This document shows positions 11,401-33,970 of a stretch of 64,000 bases of DNA, one piece after another. The notes under the pieces were generated by a model, which had not been told where the DNA came from, searched no databases, and saw nothing but the letters and a program-made list of their open reading frames with translations. The stretch comes from Nereocystis luetkeana (lineage: Eukaryota; Sar; Phaeophyceae; Laminariales; Laminariaceae), in contig JARUPZ010000014.1 in assembly GCA_031213475.1 (NCBI GenBank), forward strand, positions 4,010,535-4,074,534. The letters are read 5' to 3'. Both the position numbers and the translations under genes were made by a program. Position 1 is the stretch's first letter, and every line of letters starts with the position of its first letter.

Positions 11401-14400
11401 GACCATAGTTAACAGGACCTATGGTACACATAAAAACCTACTCCGAGTATATGTTTAACCATTTTTACTAACAATATTTGGTCCTGTTAACTATGCCCCC
11501 CCGTAATAGTGTTTCGACCCTCTGGAGACTTGAGAGTTGGGCGATGATAAGAAATCGATGTCCGAGTTACGATGCAAGGAGGAGTCGTGCTGCACGACCG
11601 CAACCAACATGATCTACCTGTGTACTGCTCGGGGGGCATGCTGCTCGTAGACCATTGATGGCACCCAAAAGGGTATCCTTGTTCAGGCCCCTATCTTGAA
11701 GGGCCGAAGGGGTGAACCCTTTTAGCGCCGCAGTCCCGTTTTGGGGGCACACTACTTGGAATTAGAGTGGTTCGCCCCCCAAATCGGGACTGCAGTCTTG
11801 AAAGGGTTTTTTTATACGGTATAACACCCGGGTGATGAGATAACACACCCCCTCGAACGAATTTCCACGCTAGTTTTCTCGACAAAACGGGTAGGATGGA
11901 TGCAAGCGCGGAGCATTGTGTTGTCTATCACCCCCGTGTACTTCGTGTAGAAAGATCCCGACAACGTGCTGGAGACATTCCCAAAAAAGCCACCGTCTAC
12001 TAGGTGTTTCGTGAGGCTGGAGGGCCCACCCGATTGTCTTTTGGGCAAAAAATCGGCTCCTGAATTGTTCCCCAAGCGGCTGTGAGCCCAACTTTGCGTG
12101 TTATATATACGCGGTATAATAAAATGCTATTTATTCCTGCCTCGGCAAAAAAACGGGTCCACAAATATTGCAGCTTTTGATTCCGAGTTGTTTGTTGCCC
12201 ACGGCGGTCGGGATTGGGGTCTAAAGTCAAGCCGCGATACTGCTGTACGAGCATACCGTATCACACCTGGGTGATAGGATGACACACACCCTAGGACTAA
12301 TTTCCCGCCCGTTCTTTTTCAAGGCCAGGGGGGGGGGGGGGCGGGGGCACAGAGCGCATACAGCGCATGCAAACGAAAATGGTGGCTTTGGAAATACGTC
12401 GTCGAGGTCTTTCCATAGACGCGTCGCTCGGCGTTTGGCGTTTGTTTTTGCACTCTAATCTCCCGTTGGCGACATAGTATTGCGTTTGGGCTCGAATTGC
12501 GTGAGCCAGCATAGTACTACGCATATTCAAGTTTATGCGTAAGCGTTGTCGACGCAATTATTTACGCATATTCAAGTTTATGCGTAAGCGTTGTCGACGC
12601 AGTTGTTGAAGAATTGCGTAAGCCAGCATAGTACTACAGTATTGGCAATGCTATCAATTGCACCAATGTGGCGTATGCCGCCGATGCTGCTGTGGGTACC
12701 TGTGCATATATTCGTACAGCAGCAAATCGTGCCGGAGCTTCGACAGTTGACTGCTGCCGGTAGTATGCTCACCACAATCCTCTTTTTTACCCACCGTTCA
12801 CCGTTGTACTGGGCACCTACAGGCGGCACGTGCTCGCTATACCCAACACCCCCAACAGCATGCAGCAATACTCGTATGCGGCCGTTGCTGGTGCCTGCTG
12901 ACTGGCACTATGGAGATACCAGGGTACACAGTCAGCGTCACATTACTTGAAAACCGCTGCTGTCGGCCCTAACCGGTACTGCATGCTACGTCAGTATCCA
13001 GCACATGATACTCCCGTTTTTTGGCGCACGTCGGTATGCTTGCTGCGGCTGTGCAAGCGCCGGCTTCGTCTGCCGCTACCCCCAACCCCCTCCCCCACCC
13101 CACATCCCCACCCCCTGAGTGGCTGCCTTGACCCATGCCCACACCCACCACACACCCTCTACTTCCCCCCTCCACCATCACCCGGTTCCAACTCCAGCCC
13201 CACACCATCCCCCACCTCCTTCCCCGGGCACCGTGCCGCAATCGACATTTTGCCTCGCGGCCACTACCAGTATGCTAGGGATACATCCCGATGTTGAACC
13301 TCGCGGCGTGTGGAGCGGCTTCCAAGCACTGGCGGTGGTGTCCACGTTTGGTTGTGACACTTGGGTGATGTGTATGCTGTATGCACGAGCGAAAAGTGAT
13401 GTTGACTCTCGCGCCGTGTGGAACGGCTTCCAAGCACTGTTGGCGGTTTCCCCCTTTGATTTTTGACGCTCCTACAACATTTGGGTGATGTTGTATGCAC
13501 TAACTACAGCACCACGTGCGTCATTTCCTGCAGCACCCGCCCGACCACGCCCACGCCCACCCCCCCCCCACCGCCCCGACCCCCACCCCTCCGCCTTGCC
13601 GCAGGTGCCAGAGTACCTGGTCTCTCGGCAGGAGGAGTGGGAGAGAGAGGCGGAGCGACGCAGGGCGGAAGCCCCCGACCCGTCCTGTCCGCCCGGGATG
13701 AAGCTCATGCCGGAGGAGGAGAGGCTCAAGACCCTCGGGCTCCTGCAGGTCCGTCGAAGACACAGCAAAAGTTCCCCGTCGTGACAACAGCTCATGCCAA
13801 CAGGGCTATAAGTGAGGCGTGCCTCGGCTGTACTCGGGCGGCAAACCTATAGACCGACAAAGCTGACTTGCTGTATTTTTGGAGATCCAATGCGACGCCA
13901 TCACCATCGCCACTATACACCGAGCAGCGTTTTTTTTAATAGAGATGAGCAATAAGTGTACACGCATCGAGCCACAAGCGCGCCAGCCAAGCACGAAGAC
14001 GTATGCAGAGTTCCGCAAATCACCAGACGCAACTAGCTGTGACGCCTAGCCGACTAGTGACTATTAATAGTCGTCGACTTACAGTCAGCTCAACTCGTAG
14101 CCCTACTACAGTGGTCATGGAACCTACCTTGCCAACTATTAACTAGTCGGCGACTTATAGTCGGCCAACTGATTGCTCTTTCGATCATGGAACATACCTA
14201 GCCAACTATTAACAAGTCGGCGTACGATTTGTTGTCAGCCAACTCACAGCCCTACTAATCATGGAACCTGCATAGTCAACTATTAATAGTCGGCGACTTT
14301 TAATCGGCCAACCCACAGCCCTACTAATCATGGAACATACCTAGCCAACTAATAACTAGTCGGTGAGCGACTAGTAGTCAGCCAACTCACAGCCCTACTA

Positions 14401-17302
14401 TTCATGAAACCTATCTAGCCAACTAATAACTAGCCGACGACTTATAGTCAACCATACGTACCTAAACACCGTGAAGCCACTGGCTGCCCCCCGCACCCAT
14501 CCCGAACCTCCGTCCCCCCCCCACCCCCCCCACGCAAGCTTCTCCGACCCACGGCACAGTGGTACACTTGGACACGCTCTGCTGTCCGTCTTGTTTTTAT
14601 TTTTTCATCGTCGTCGTTTCCCCCCTTCTCGCCCCCTGTTGGGAGAACCTTATCTCCTCGCAAAGGGGATGGTCGTATCACGCACGTACTGTGGTGTGTA
14701 TGTGGCAAGGCACCCACGGGGCAGTCACATGGTTATACCCAATGCTCTGTCAGGAAGTGGCCACACCAGAAAACAATGTACGCGATGCTGTCATCCATAC
14801 GCAAGAAATCCGCCGCAAAAGTGGTTCGTACTGGGATGCAGCTCACCCTTCGTGCGACTCGCCCATTACCTCACGGCGCTTCGCACTTGAGGCAAGCAAT
14901 GTCTGCCTGGTCGGTGAAAACCCGACGTGCTCCGTCCCGGCATTGCAGGGATGCGAGGGTTTACGGCCAAACGACTACGGCCATGCATGGCAATGAGTGC
15001 ACCCCCCCCCAACCGCCTCAACCCCTCGCCCAACTTCCACACCCCCGCCCGCCCTAGTGTGATATGGAGAATTTTCATACATTATTAATAGATGGTAGCG
15101 AAAAAACGATGGCTGTCGTAGGGGATAGATGGTGAAAGGTAGGCAATTGTTTTTAATGTACGGTATGGCAAAACTGTAGCCAGCGCCCAACTGCTGGAGA
15201 TGTCTCTATTCGGAGTAGACACGGGGTGCTTCGTCTCGAAACGGCTGCGTGGGCAATGATGAATTGACTAAGGCAAGTAACAAGCAAATACCCTCCCCCC
15301 GTCCCCCCCTGATATCGAGTACACCCCCCCCCCCCTGCTGCCCTGCCCCCCCGCGCACCTCACGGTGCTTCCCGCTTGGTGTAAGCAATGTCTACACTGT
15401 CGGTGAAAACCCGACGTGCTCCGTCGCGGCATTGTAGGGGTGCGAGGGTGTATGGCCATACGACTACGGCCATGCATGACGTGAGTACCCCACGCCCCCC
15501 CCCCGCTCAACCCCCCCTCCATTTCAGGAGAACGAGGCCTCCTGCCAGGCACAACTGAACAAGTTTCCGCTGGTGGTGCAAACCCCGCTGTTGCGACGCC
15601 GCGTGGAGGACCTGAACGAGAAGCTGAAGGAGATAGACGCAGCCAAGGCCATCTTTGGCAGGGCTAGGGTGAGAAAACATACGTCGAGCACACCGCGGGC
15701 AGATAGAGGATGATCTATGTAATGCAGATCATCTAGCAGTTCCTAGCCTCCTGCCGTTGGGAGAGATTGCGCGGGATCTGCTTTAGTGCACATATCCACA
15801 CCAGGAAACGAACGCTATCAGTAGATCATGCCGAATGTGCGGGCTCCACCCGGCAATATGAGCTTATGTAGATCGTGCGAGATCGGGAATAGACTTTTCC
15901 TTGAAAGACATACAGTACACACCCAGTACGTAGATCATGGAAGTGGGAATCGACGAGCTACAGGAGGTGATGAGCTGTCCGAGGGATGAAATGTTGGGGC
16001 CCAAAAGTGCCTCAGCCTTTTTTTAGGGCTCCAGTCCCGTTTTGAGGACAAAACCAGTCAAATTCCAAGCAAAGGACAAGGCTACATTGCGTTACTTTGC
16101 GGCGCCGCTATACCACTGACACAGGTGACAACGTGTTAGACATCGGGAAGACCCAAAGGGTAACGTCCCAACACAACTTTATCATGACTTCGGACCCAGC
16201 GGTAACTCAGTAACATAACGTTAGACCCGGATTTATTATGCTAACGCAGTAACGAAATGTGAAATTCAGATTATGCTGACAGGAACACCGTAACATAATG
16301 TTAGAGAGACCTCGGCGTTGGGGCTAATATCCCGACATAATGTTACGCATCGGCCGGCTAAGACTGTAACGTTGCTAACTTGACTTAAATCTTACGTTCT
16401 CCGACCCTATAGCAACCAGACGGGGGGTCCGAATAACGTAGTGTTAGTAGTGCTGGTCACTACGTTGTATTATGCTAGTGTCGAATTTGCAACATACTCT
16501 TGAGTGTTATTGCTGACCCACACTTCGCAACGTTGTATTAAGGTGGTACTCCTCTTAACCCATTTAGGACCGCAACCTCGTTTTGGGGGCAAACCAGTCG
16601 ATTTATAAGTAGTCTGTCCCCAAAACGGGACTGCACCACTAAGAGGGTTAAGGATAACCCAGTGTTAGTGTGTTGTGTCTATCGCTGCCTAGTCAGTAAC
16701 ATCATGTTATCATATTAGTAAATCTGCGGATATCAATGTAGGTATGTTAGGGTGAAAACGTACGTGTATGGTCAAGTCCTAACATCGTGTTATGGTGCTG
16801 GTACAAGCACCGTTCACAACGTAACATAATGTTACAGTACCAGGGCTAGACGAGATAGAGCAGAAACATAACGTTAAGGCGTGGACACGTTCGTGGGTTT
16901 CCAGTTAGTATTGTGTCACGGCCTTAACGTGATTGCTTTTCCAGTGCTAACACTATGTTAGCACGTGGCGACGCCCCTGCGTTCGGCTGCATCAAGGAGA
17001 TAAGTATTGTCGGAGTGTTACCTTATCTGAGGTGTGAAAAAATGTCACAAATACGTCAGCTACTAGTACGACCGATTGAGTGGTCGTTTTGCCTGTTTTG
17101 TGACCGCGGGCTACTGCGAATAGATTTCCGGGGGGGGGGGGGGGGGGGTCATGAGCTCAATGTGATATCATCACCGTCATCGATAGATTCAGCAGTAGGC
17201 AAACAAACTGAACGAAAATGACACCCAAATTCCTGTTCTCTTGTTGCCGTGCAACCCTCTCGCGGCGCCGCCCCGCAGGTTTACATCGCTCGCGACTCCT
17301 GA
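5403..17302 (+). CDS. ENKD1: Enkurin-domain protein (ENKD1-like), 7 exons, 5'-incomplete
   Basis: Exons: 5403-5484, 6473-6574, 9329-9769, 11000-11068, 13605-13748, 15528-15668, 17279-17302 (stop TGA). Joined they give 333 residues after one leftover base. The order of conserved blocks matches ENKD1: a basic helix (DNRANIKEIQAQNRQ), PFKLRQFKNVKSRF, a low-complexity Ala/Gly/Ser linker, RDFVTANRVQA, then the C-terminal enkurin domain with YGRVPEYL, PPGMKLMPEEERL, a charged helix, and the end AKAIFGRARVYIARDS. Every intron after the first recovered exon is phase 0. Donors are mostly GTGAGT-like, but exon 5403-5484 must use a GC donor (CAG|GCGAGC), since an in-frame TAG follows before any usable GT. 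Exon 6473 is fixed by an in-frame TGA just upstream of its acceptor. ENKD1 relatives bind microtubules at cilia and centrosomes (family knowledge), which fits an organism with flagellated cells. The start codon and N-terminus lie upstream and were not identified. Confidence 0.85.
5656..5707 (-). repeat. Short poly-G-linked repeat A copy (5'-truncated)
   Basis: A 16-base G run followed by about 35 bp ending in the CATGCATGACCGTAGTCG block shared by all repeat A copies. Only the end next to the homopolymer is kept. Confidence 0.65.
6640..6840. repeat. Tandem duplication of about 100 bp
   Basis: The block GGGGAGCTCGGGGAGAGCGT through the word GTTGATGCCAAGCC occurs twice, at about 6,666-6,735 and 6,748-6,825, inside the second recovered intron of the enkurin gene. 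Confidence 0.7.
7820..8660. repeat. Degenerate minisatellite, 36-45 bp unit
   Basis: About twenty imperfect direct units, roughly ATCAAGGAAATAGCGTAACGGTCGG then TAGCCAACACG. Units vary in length and drift in sequence. The apparent minus-strand proteins here only translate the repeat. It lies in an intron of the enkurin-type gene. Confidence 0.85.
8691..8990. repeat. Poly-G tracts, truncated repeat A and GGGTC-type pentamer array
   Basis: A 12-base G run at 8,691 with a roughly 28 bp repeat A remnant, then an uninterrupted run of about 27 G at 8,731, then an imperfect (GGGTC)n array to about 8,990. A similar pentamer array is at 21,010-21,150. Confidence 0.8.
9155..9300. repeat. Poly-C tracts before an exon
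   Basis: Several C runs of 10-22 bases lie directly upstream of the acceptor at 9,328 and may serve as an extended polypyrimidine tract for that exon. Confidence 0.75.
10110..10170. repeat. (ACAA/ACGG)n microsatellite
   Basis: Tandem CAAA tetramers followed by CGGA tetramers. Confidence 0.8.
10377..10484. mobile_element. MITE-like palindrome, family 1
   Basis: Diverged copy with ends CGGGGGGCCATA and TATGGTCCCCCGTAG. Confidence 0.7.
10488..10703. mobile_element. MITE family 1 copy split by another copy
   Basis: The outer element runs 10,488-10,559 and resumes at about 10,668. It is interrupted at the TA of its internal TTTTTACTAACA by a second copy (10,561-10,665). The TA is present on both sides of the inner element, so the two-base target duplication is seen directly. 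Confidence 0.8.
10561..10665. mobile_element. MITE family 1 copy nested in another copy
   Basis: About 105 bp, ends TCACGGGGGACC and GGTCCCCCGTAA, flanked by TA/TA inside the older copy. It is therefore the younger of the two insertions. Confidence 0.8.
10783..10874. mobile_element. MITE-like palindrome, family 2
   Basis: Nearly intact foldback; arms carry CCGCAGTCCCGTTTTGGGGA and its complement, with AACCC / GGGTT at the outer ends. Confidence 0.8.
11282..11390. mobile_element. MITE-like palindrome, family 1 (left of a tandem pair)
   Basis: Complete copy. Its right TA (11,391-11,392) is also the left TA of the next copy. Confidence 0.8.
11393..11506. mobile_element. MITE-like palindrome, family 1 (right of a tandem pair)
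   Basis: Starts TTACGGGGGACC directly after the shared TA and ends CCCCCCGTAA followed by TA. Confidence 0.8.
11714..11808. mobile_element. MITE-like palindrome, family 2
   Basis: Foldback with AACCCTTTTAG at the left and AAAGGGTT at the right. Confidence 0.75.
12497..12640. repeat. Nested duplication with a hairpin unit
   Basis: A unit of about 38 bp starting ACGCATATTCAAGTTTATGC (a small hairpin, then AAGCGTTGTCGACGCA) occurs twice, at about 12,520 and 12,563. The pair is bracketed by direct copies of TTGCGTNAGCCAGCATAGTA at about 12,497 and 12,613. Confidence 0.75.
13080..13220. repeat. C-rich CCCCAC-type low-complexity stretch
   Basis: Imperfect C/A-rich runs upstream of the exon at 13,605. 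No coding signal. Confidence 0.6.
14040..14460. repeat. Minisatellite, about 60 bp unit with CTAGTCGGCGAC
   Basis: Six or so direct imperfect units containing AACTATTAACTAGTCGGCGA, GTCAGCCAACTCACAGCCCT and ATCATGGAACCTACC. Related sequence in opposite orientation occurs at 40,770-40,900. Confidence 0.8.
14581..15012 (+). repeat. SINE-like repeat A, near full length, plus orientation
   Basis: The longest plus-oriented copy. It ends GGCCATGCATGGCAATGAGT followed by a C run. The body holds the landmark blocks CAAGCAATGTCTGCCTGGTC, AAAACCCGACGTGCTCCGTC and GACTACGGCCATGCATG seen in all copies. Read this way the homopolymer is a 3' poly-C. Confidence 0.75.
15220..15300 (+). repeat. Poly-C-tailed repeat B copy
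   Basis: Contains TTCGTCTCGAAACGG and GGCAAGTAACAAGCAAATAC and then a C run. It matches the inverse of the repeats at 22,092, 22,200 and 45,806. Confidence 0.55.
15357..15504 (+). repeat. SINE-like repeat A, 5'-truncated
   Basis: Keeps about 145 bp of the tail-side half and ends GACGTGAGTACCCCACGC before a C run. A still shorter remnant (GATATCGAGTAC plus C run) sits just before it, at 15,312-15,335. Confidence 0.75.
16018..16062. mobile_element. MITE family 2, half copy
   Basis: Only the left arm (TTTAGGGCTCCAGTCCCGTT and on) is present. Confidence 0.6.
16070..16970. repeat. Array of AACATAATGTTA-type short palindromes
   Basis: The last intron of the enkurin-type gene repeatedly carries TAACATAATGTTA and near variants (AACGTTA, TAACATCATGTTA, AACACTATGTTA), spaced 25-60 bp and separated by unrelated sequence. 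A family 2 MITE interrupts it at 16,557-16,650. Confidence 0.7.
16557..16650. mobile_element. MITE-like palindrome, family 2
   Basis: Foldback copy with AACCCATTTAGGACCGCA at the left and CTAAGAGGGTTA at the right, inserted in the AACATAATGTTA array. Confidence 0.75.
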
Positions 17303-20300
17303 CCGTGCCCCCCGCCTGCACGCGGGGTGGCTAAACGAGGGGCGACCACCCAGCCGGGTGATGTTCGCGATGATCGCCGGCGGGGGAGAGCCCGGGGCCA
17401 GATGAACAATCGAAGACCTGCCATGACTGCCTATTCATAGTTGACGACCTCAACGTGTTTTGAGCCGCCGAGGGGGCACACGGAACACTCCCCGTTGTTG
17501 GTGTTTAGAGTCGAGATCGCGGTGTGCTTCGAGCGAGCCCCCCCTGCCTGCTCTTTCGGCCGAGCGCCCCAACCACCTCGTGCGGACAGAGAGCTGCCGA
17601 GAGTTGTGGGCGGTGGTGTACCGGCGCAGGGTTCGGTAAGAGGTTACGCTTTCGGTGTTTTAGTTTCCGCAAGAGGGGATGGATGAGTTCCAGCCTCGCT
17701 CGGGTGGCCCTTTTTCGTTCTGCGCTGCATTGCACAGGAACGTAAGGCTGACTCCGATTCCAGGTTAATGATTTGTGCCCCCCCAGAAGGGAGTTTTTGG
17801 CAGCCTTAAAGGGGGATAGAAAAGCAAATAGATAAAGTCAGGAGAAGACGGGTTAACAGCCTGTGGTAGACGATTGTCTAGACTCGAGTGAATACAATGA
17901 ACATTGAGGGGGGGGGGGTGGCGTCGAAACGATGGAGCAAAAAAAAACACGTACGCACCTGGTATTCCCCTATGCTTTTACGCACACTCTTTCGGTTGCT
18001 GTTGCCACCAGGTACCTGGTGCGTTATTTTCCCCGCAATAGTTTTCATGTGGAAGCGGCTCCTAGAGTTGTGACAGACGACGCACAAGACTGTCGTCGTC
18101 TCTTTCGACACCTATTTTTTTCTTTCTTTAAAAACAAAATGCTTATTTTTTCGCTTTAGGCCGCGCCCCCGGTTTTGGCTCCTTCGGACAACTCCATTTC
18201 GTTCAAAGCCGCCGGTCTCGCGGCCGGTCTGCTCAGTACTCATGCAGCAGTGGCAGCTTCGGGAGTTGAGAGCCAGCGTTGTTTACTATTGTAGGCGACA
18301 ATATCAGGCTGTGGTGTAATCGCTGATCTCCGCCGCTGAAAGGCGGGTGGGACGAGGGGTGGCTGGCGGGGGGGGGGGGGGCGGGGAAATACAAGCCCAA
18401 GGTAAACGTTGATTTCTCGCAATGGGGGGGGGGGAGCAGCAATGACACATCGCATGGTGGCAGGTCCATACGTGTGTTGGTGCTGTGGAGTAAGGGATCC
18501 GCGCTACCGGTGAGCAACGGTCAAAGCAAGCGAACGACAAGGTTCCCCATCCGCGTAGGCCACTATATACGGGTAACATCGGTCATGGTGATTCACTTTA
18601 CGTGGATGTTTGCATGTTTACTCAACATTGTTCGAAATCGCGTGTGTAAGTATATCTCGTGCTTTGAATACACTGGAGGTTTTGATTTTTGGATTAGCGA
18701 AGACGAGGAGAGGGGATGGGGACGAGGTAAAGTAAGTCGAGACGGCGATGGGTTCCGATCGTTGGAGGCGTGACTCGCGCGCGTGAAAGCGCGGATGCTG
18801 TCGTACGCCCTGTGGATTGCGCTGCCACAGCAGCAGCCAGGCTGCTGCTGCTGCTGCTGCTAACGCTAATGCTATGCCGAACAGTTGTCGATAAGTCAGG
18901 CCGGGCACTCGCTTTTTGCCGGGACATGGATATACGCAAAAAGTCAGATCGATGCATCCGTGCGTACTGCACTGCTGTATGTACGTATTTAACATGTATC
19001 GAATGTGTTTGGCGCCTGACAGCGCGGCCTCATCCATGGTCTCCTCTCTTGAGGAAACCTTGAATCCCTGCTATCTCGGACCTCTTCGGGAATTATTGAG
19101 AGCCAAGCGAGGGTTGCCAAAACGATTTGCACGCCAGCCGAAACGCGGGGAGGAGTAGAGGTAACACTTTTTGGCATTTTTTTCTCTGGCGGACCTGTAT
19201 CCTCAACGCATCATCGTCGGAACGCCACTATGTTAAGATCAAGGTAGGGACACTCTGTATTCCTGGACAGGTTTGCCTATCAAGCCGGCACTCTTTGGTG
19301 CACATGTGTGTTGTTCGTTTAAGAGATTGCAGAAGAGCAGCTTCGTTCCTTTCGTGCACGTGGAGACTGAAAGCCAAGTTCGTGCCTCGCTGGGAAAACC
19401 CCCTGGCTGGGAAAACGCCTGGTTTTCCATCTAAGATACGCCTCCCCAAGCACTATTAATACGATCCCAATACCTGAACCCAGGGTAATTCCCTTGTTTT
19501 CAGCCTCATTCAAAGCAGTACGACAACACTAGCCCACTCTGATGAGCCGTATACGCAGAAATATGGGGAAATCGTGGAAACCCTGATTCCACAAGCTAGA
19601 AAATGAGACGAAGATGCGGCTCCTCAAAACCCACTCCCACACCTCTGAACGGCAAGGTACGTCAGAAAAGAGAAAAAAACGGAAGGCAGGCGTAGCCTCA
19701 CGGGGCAGGGATAAATCGCCAAGGTAAGCCATCGCCATGCCACCCGCAACGTGGGGAGTAGGGCAAGAAAATGTCTACGAAAAAGTGAACACAAAGGGAT
19801 ACAAAGTGTCCCGACCTAGATTTTACCTATCAATATGTGTTTTTCAACATGACTCGTGGTACAGCTAAGCTGTGGGATTGTTCATCTGGTTGCGCCTTCT
19901 GCTTTGCTCAAAACCAGGTTTCGGGTGACGTACAACAGCAACTCCCTAGGTTTTTACCTACAGGGTAAGAGGCGTTCGACGATAGAGGTTCACCCTAATT
20001 TTTCTGAGGCTACTCACTGAAGGCGCTCCATATATATATATATATTGCCCGAAAACTGACCTCAGCAAAAATCAAATAGCATCCCGATGAAATATCCCAT
20101 GGCTTCAAGTATACAAAGACGTCATTTTTGGAAACAAGAGTAGCATTCCGACGATTTGGGGCTAGTAAGGACCCCGTCAAATCAGAAATAAGTTTCGCTT
20201 ACATGACATGTGCTACCTCTATCGTAGAACGCGTCGTAATCTAAATCGGGAATTCGAAACCTGTCTGTCTGACTGCCCTCGCAAGGAAACTCCATCCCTC

Positions 20301-21800
20301 CCTTAAGTCTGGTCCCAGACCGCTCTCGACGTTGACGTGTACCTGGCATACCGCATATATTATATAATATATATATATATCGGTGCAGCCAGTTAGTTGA
20401 TGACACTGGGCTGGCAATATGTCCGCACCATTTCACACGTTTTCTATTGTTAGGTGCCCCAAAGAAAAACATAAGCCTAGACGTGGATACGGAAGTGAAA
20501 TCATCTACAGATCATCGACAAATCATCTACAGATCATGATCTACATATTTCAAGGCAGATAGATCATCTCTTGTTCCCGAGTTTGAATATTCTACTGTAT
20601 GTAGCACATGTTGTGGGGTAGAACCCGTAAAATAATACGCATTTTCTACAACATGTTTCCTCGGGTCGGATCCGTGCTTCGCAGATCCTGATCCTGCACA
20701 GCGTCTCACACCGGCAGGCGATGGAACTAAATGGTTGAGGTCGTGATCTGTATGATTTGTTATAGGTGTGAAACTTTGGGCATTTAGTCGTAGTGTTCTG
20801 TGCCTCAAATACCAGCAGCCTGCAGGCAGTAGATAGATGTTTAGAGGTAGAGGTGAACACTCTCCATACGAGCGTCGGTGCTCCCCTCGCCGCGTAGGGT
20901 CCTTCCATCACCACCACCACCACCACCACCACCTGCCGTCATGGTTTGGAAGTTTTGTAGTTTGTGCCCCAAAAAAACGCCGCCGGTGGAAAAGGCCATA
21001 GCTCTTCGCGGGTCATGACCCCACCCGCGGGTCGGGCCAGGTCAAGAAGGTTTTGTAGTCTCACGGATCGGGTCGGGTCGGGTCGGGTCAGGAAGTTTTC
21101 AAATCTCGCGGGTCGGGTAAGGGTCGGGTCGGGCCACCCAACCAAACTATCGAGGTGCGACCCGACCCCGGAAACCGCCCTGAAAAAAACGCCTTAATTT
21201 TTCGTACCGTTATACCGGTAGTGTGTTTTGCCCCAAGAGCCATCTCCAGACAAGAACATATAATTCGAAGTATTATACCAATCTCGGCCTATAGATGGCA
21301 TCTTAGAAAATGTTGTGGCGTAACCAAGTACGGTGTGTGGAGCGGTTCCCCCTCCCGCGCGATCGTCAGCGCTCGCTCGCGTGGGATCGTCTTCCACCAC
21401 CTGCCGTCATTTTGTTTTGGAGCTTTGTGTTTTGATGTATAAAACACCCCGGGAGGGGGGGGTGGGGGGGGCAAAAACGCCGTAAATTGAACCTGCTAGA
21501 TGTTGAGCGTTTCAACGCCCTACTAATAATAGCAACCATCAGCCTTCTACGGGAGGGCAAAATAATCAGAAACCACGACGGACCCAAAAAACATGTACCA
21601 TTCTGGTCGGAAAACATAAGGACCGTTTACACATTAATATGAAGACCAAGCGGGTAACACACATTTCCATCCAGAGTGGTACAAGTATTCCCCTAGGTAA
21701 ACACGCCACATTTGCCTCTGAATACTACGTTCCCCCGTAATATATAGACGCTGTATACCAGGTATATACAATGTATGTGTAGAAGGGGAAGAAAAGCCTC
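17303..21800. other. Gene-poor spacer between gene 1 and gene 2
   Basis: No spliced coding structure is supported. It holds G runs at 17,131 (just left), 17,911, 18,370 and 18,425, TA repeats at 20,030-20,045 and 20,345-20,380, a CAC-triplet run at 20,908-20,933, and a duplicated block with CACCTGCCGTCAT and a G-run/AACGCCG end at 20,905-21,000 and 21,395-21,485. The 3' ends of gene 1 (plus) and gene 2 (minus) probably converge here. Confidence 0.6.
21010..21150. repeat. (GGGTC)n-type pentamer array
   Basis: Imperfect direct pentamers, GGTCGGGTCGGGTCGGGTC in the middle, like the array at 8,815-8,990. Confidence 0.8.
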
Positions 21801-21845
21801 CGGGCGAGGGCGTCAGTGCCCGCTTGCGTGGGATCCTTCCACCAC

Positions 21846-33622
<11,777 letters not shown>

Positions 33623-33654
33623 CTGGTAATCTTGGCAAACCGACCGATAGGCAG

Positions 33655-33774
33655 ACAAAAAATGCGGATAGGCGGACAGACAGACAGACAGGCAGACAGA
33701 CGGACAGACAAGACAGAAAGGCAGATAAGCAGAAATGCTAAGTGTGTGGAAGGAATAGGGGGATCGACAGGCAA

Positions 33775-33837
<63 letters not shown>

Positions 33838-33905
33838 GTCGGACCGGCATACGAAGACAGACAGACAACTAGGCAGACAGACAAGAGATAAAGAGAGACA
33901 TGCAA
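33655..33905. repeat. (GACA)n microsatellite
   Basis: Imperfect GACA/GGCA tetramers with a pure core of about 60 bp at 33,778-33,838. Confidence 0.9.
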
Positions 33906-33939
33906 AAAGGTGGACAGACATGTTTTAAACGCCGATAGG

Positions 33940-33970
33940 TAGGACGGGGTCCTGGTATATAATACCAGCC
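33940..33970. repeat. Inverted pair of the TACCAGG micro-palindrome
   Basis: CCTGGTATATAATACCAG is a small hairpin of two facing CTGGTAT half-units. Confidence 0.6.

Noticed and set aside
15425..15485. Resemblance of repeat A (CGACTACGGCCATGCATG) to the 5' start of 5S rRNA
   Set aside because: Likeness is limited to about a dozen bases with no internal 5S control region, so a 5S-derived origin is not claimed.
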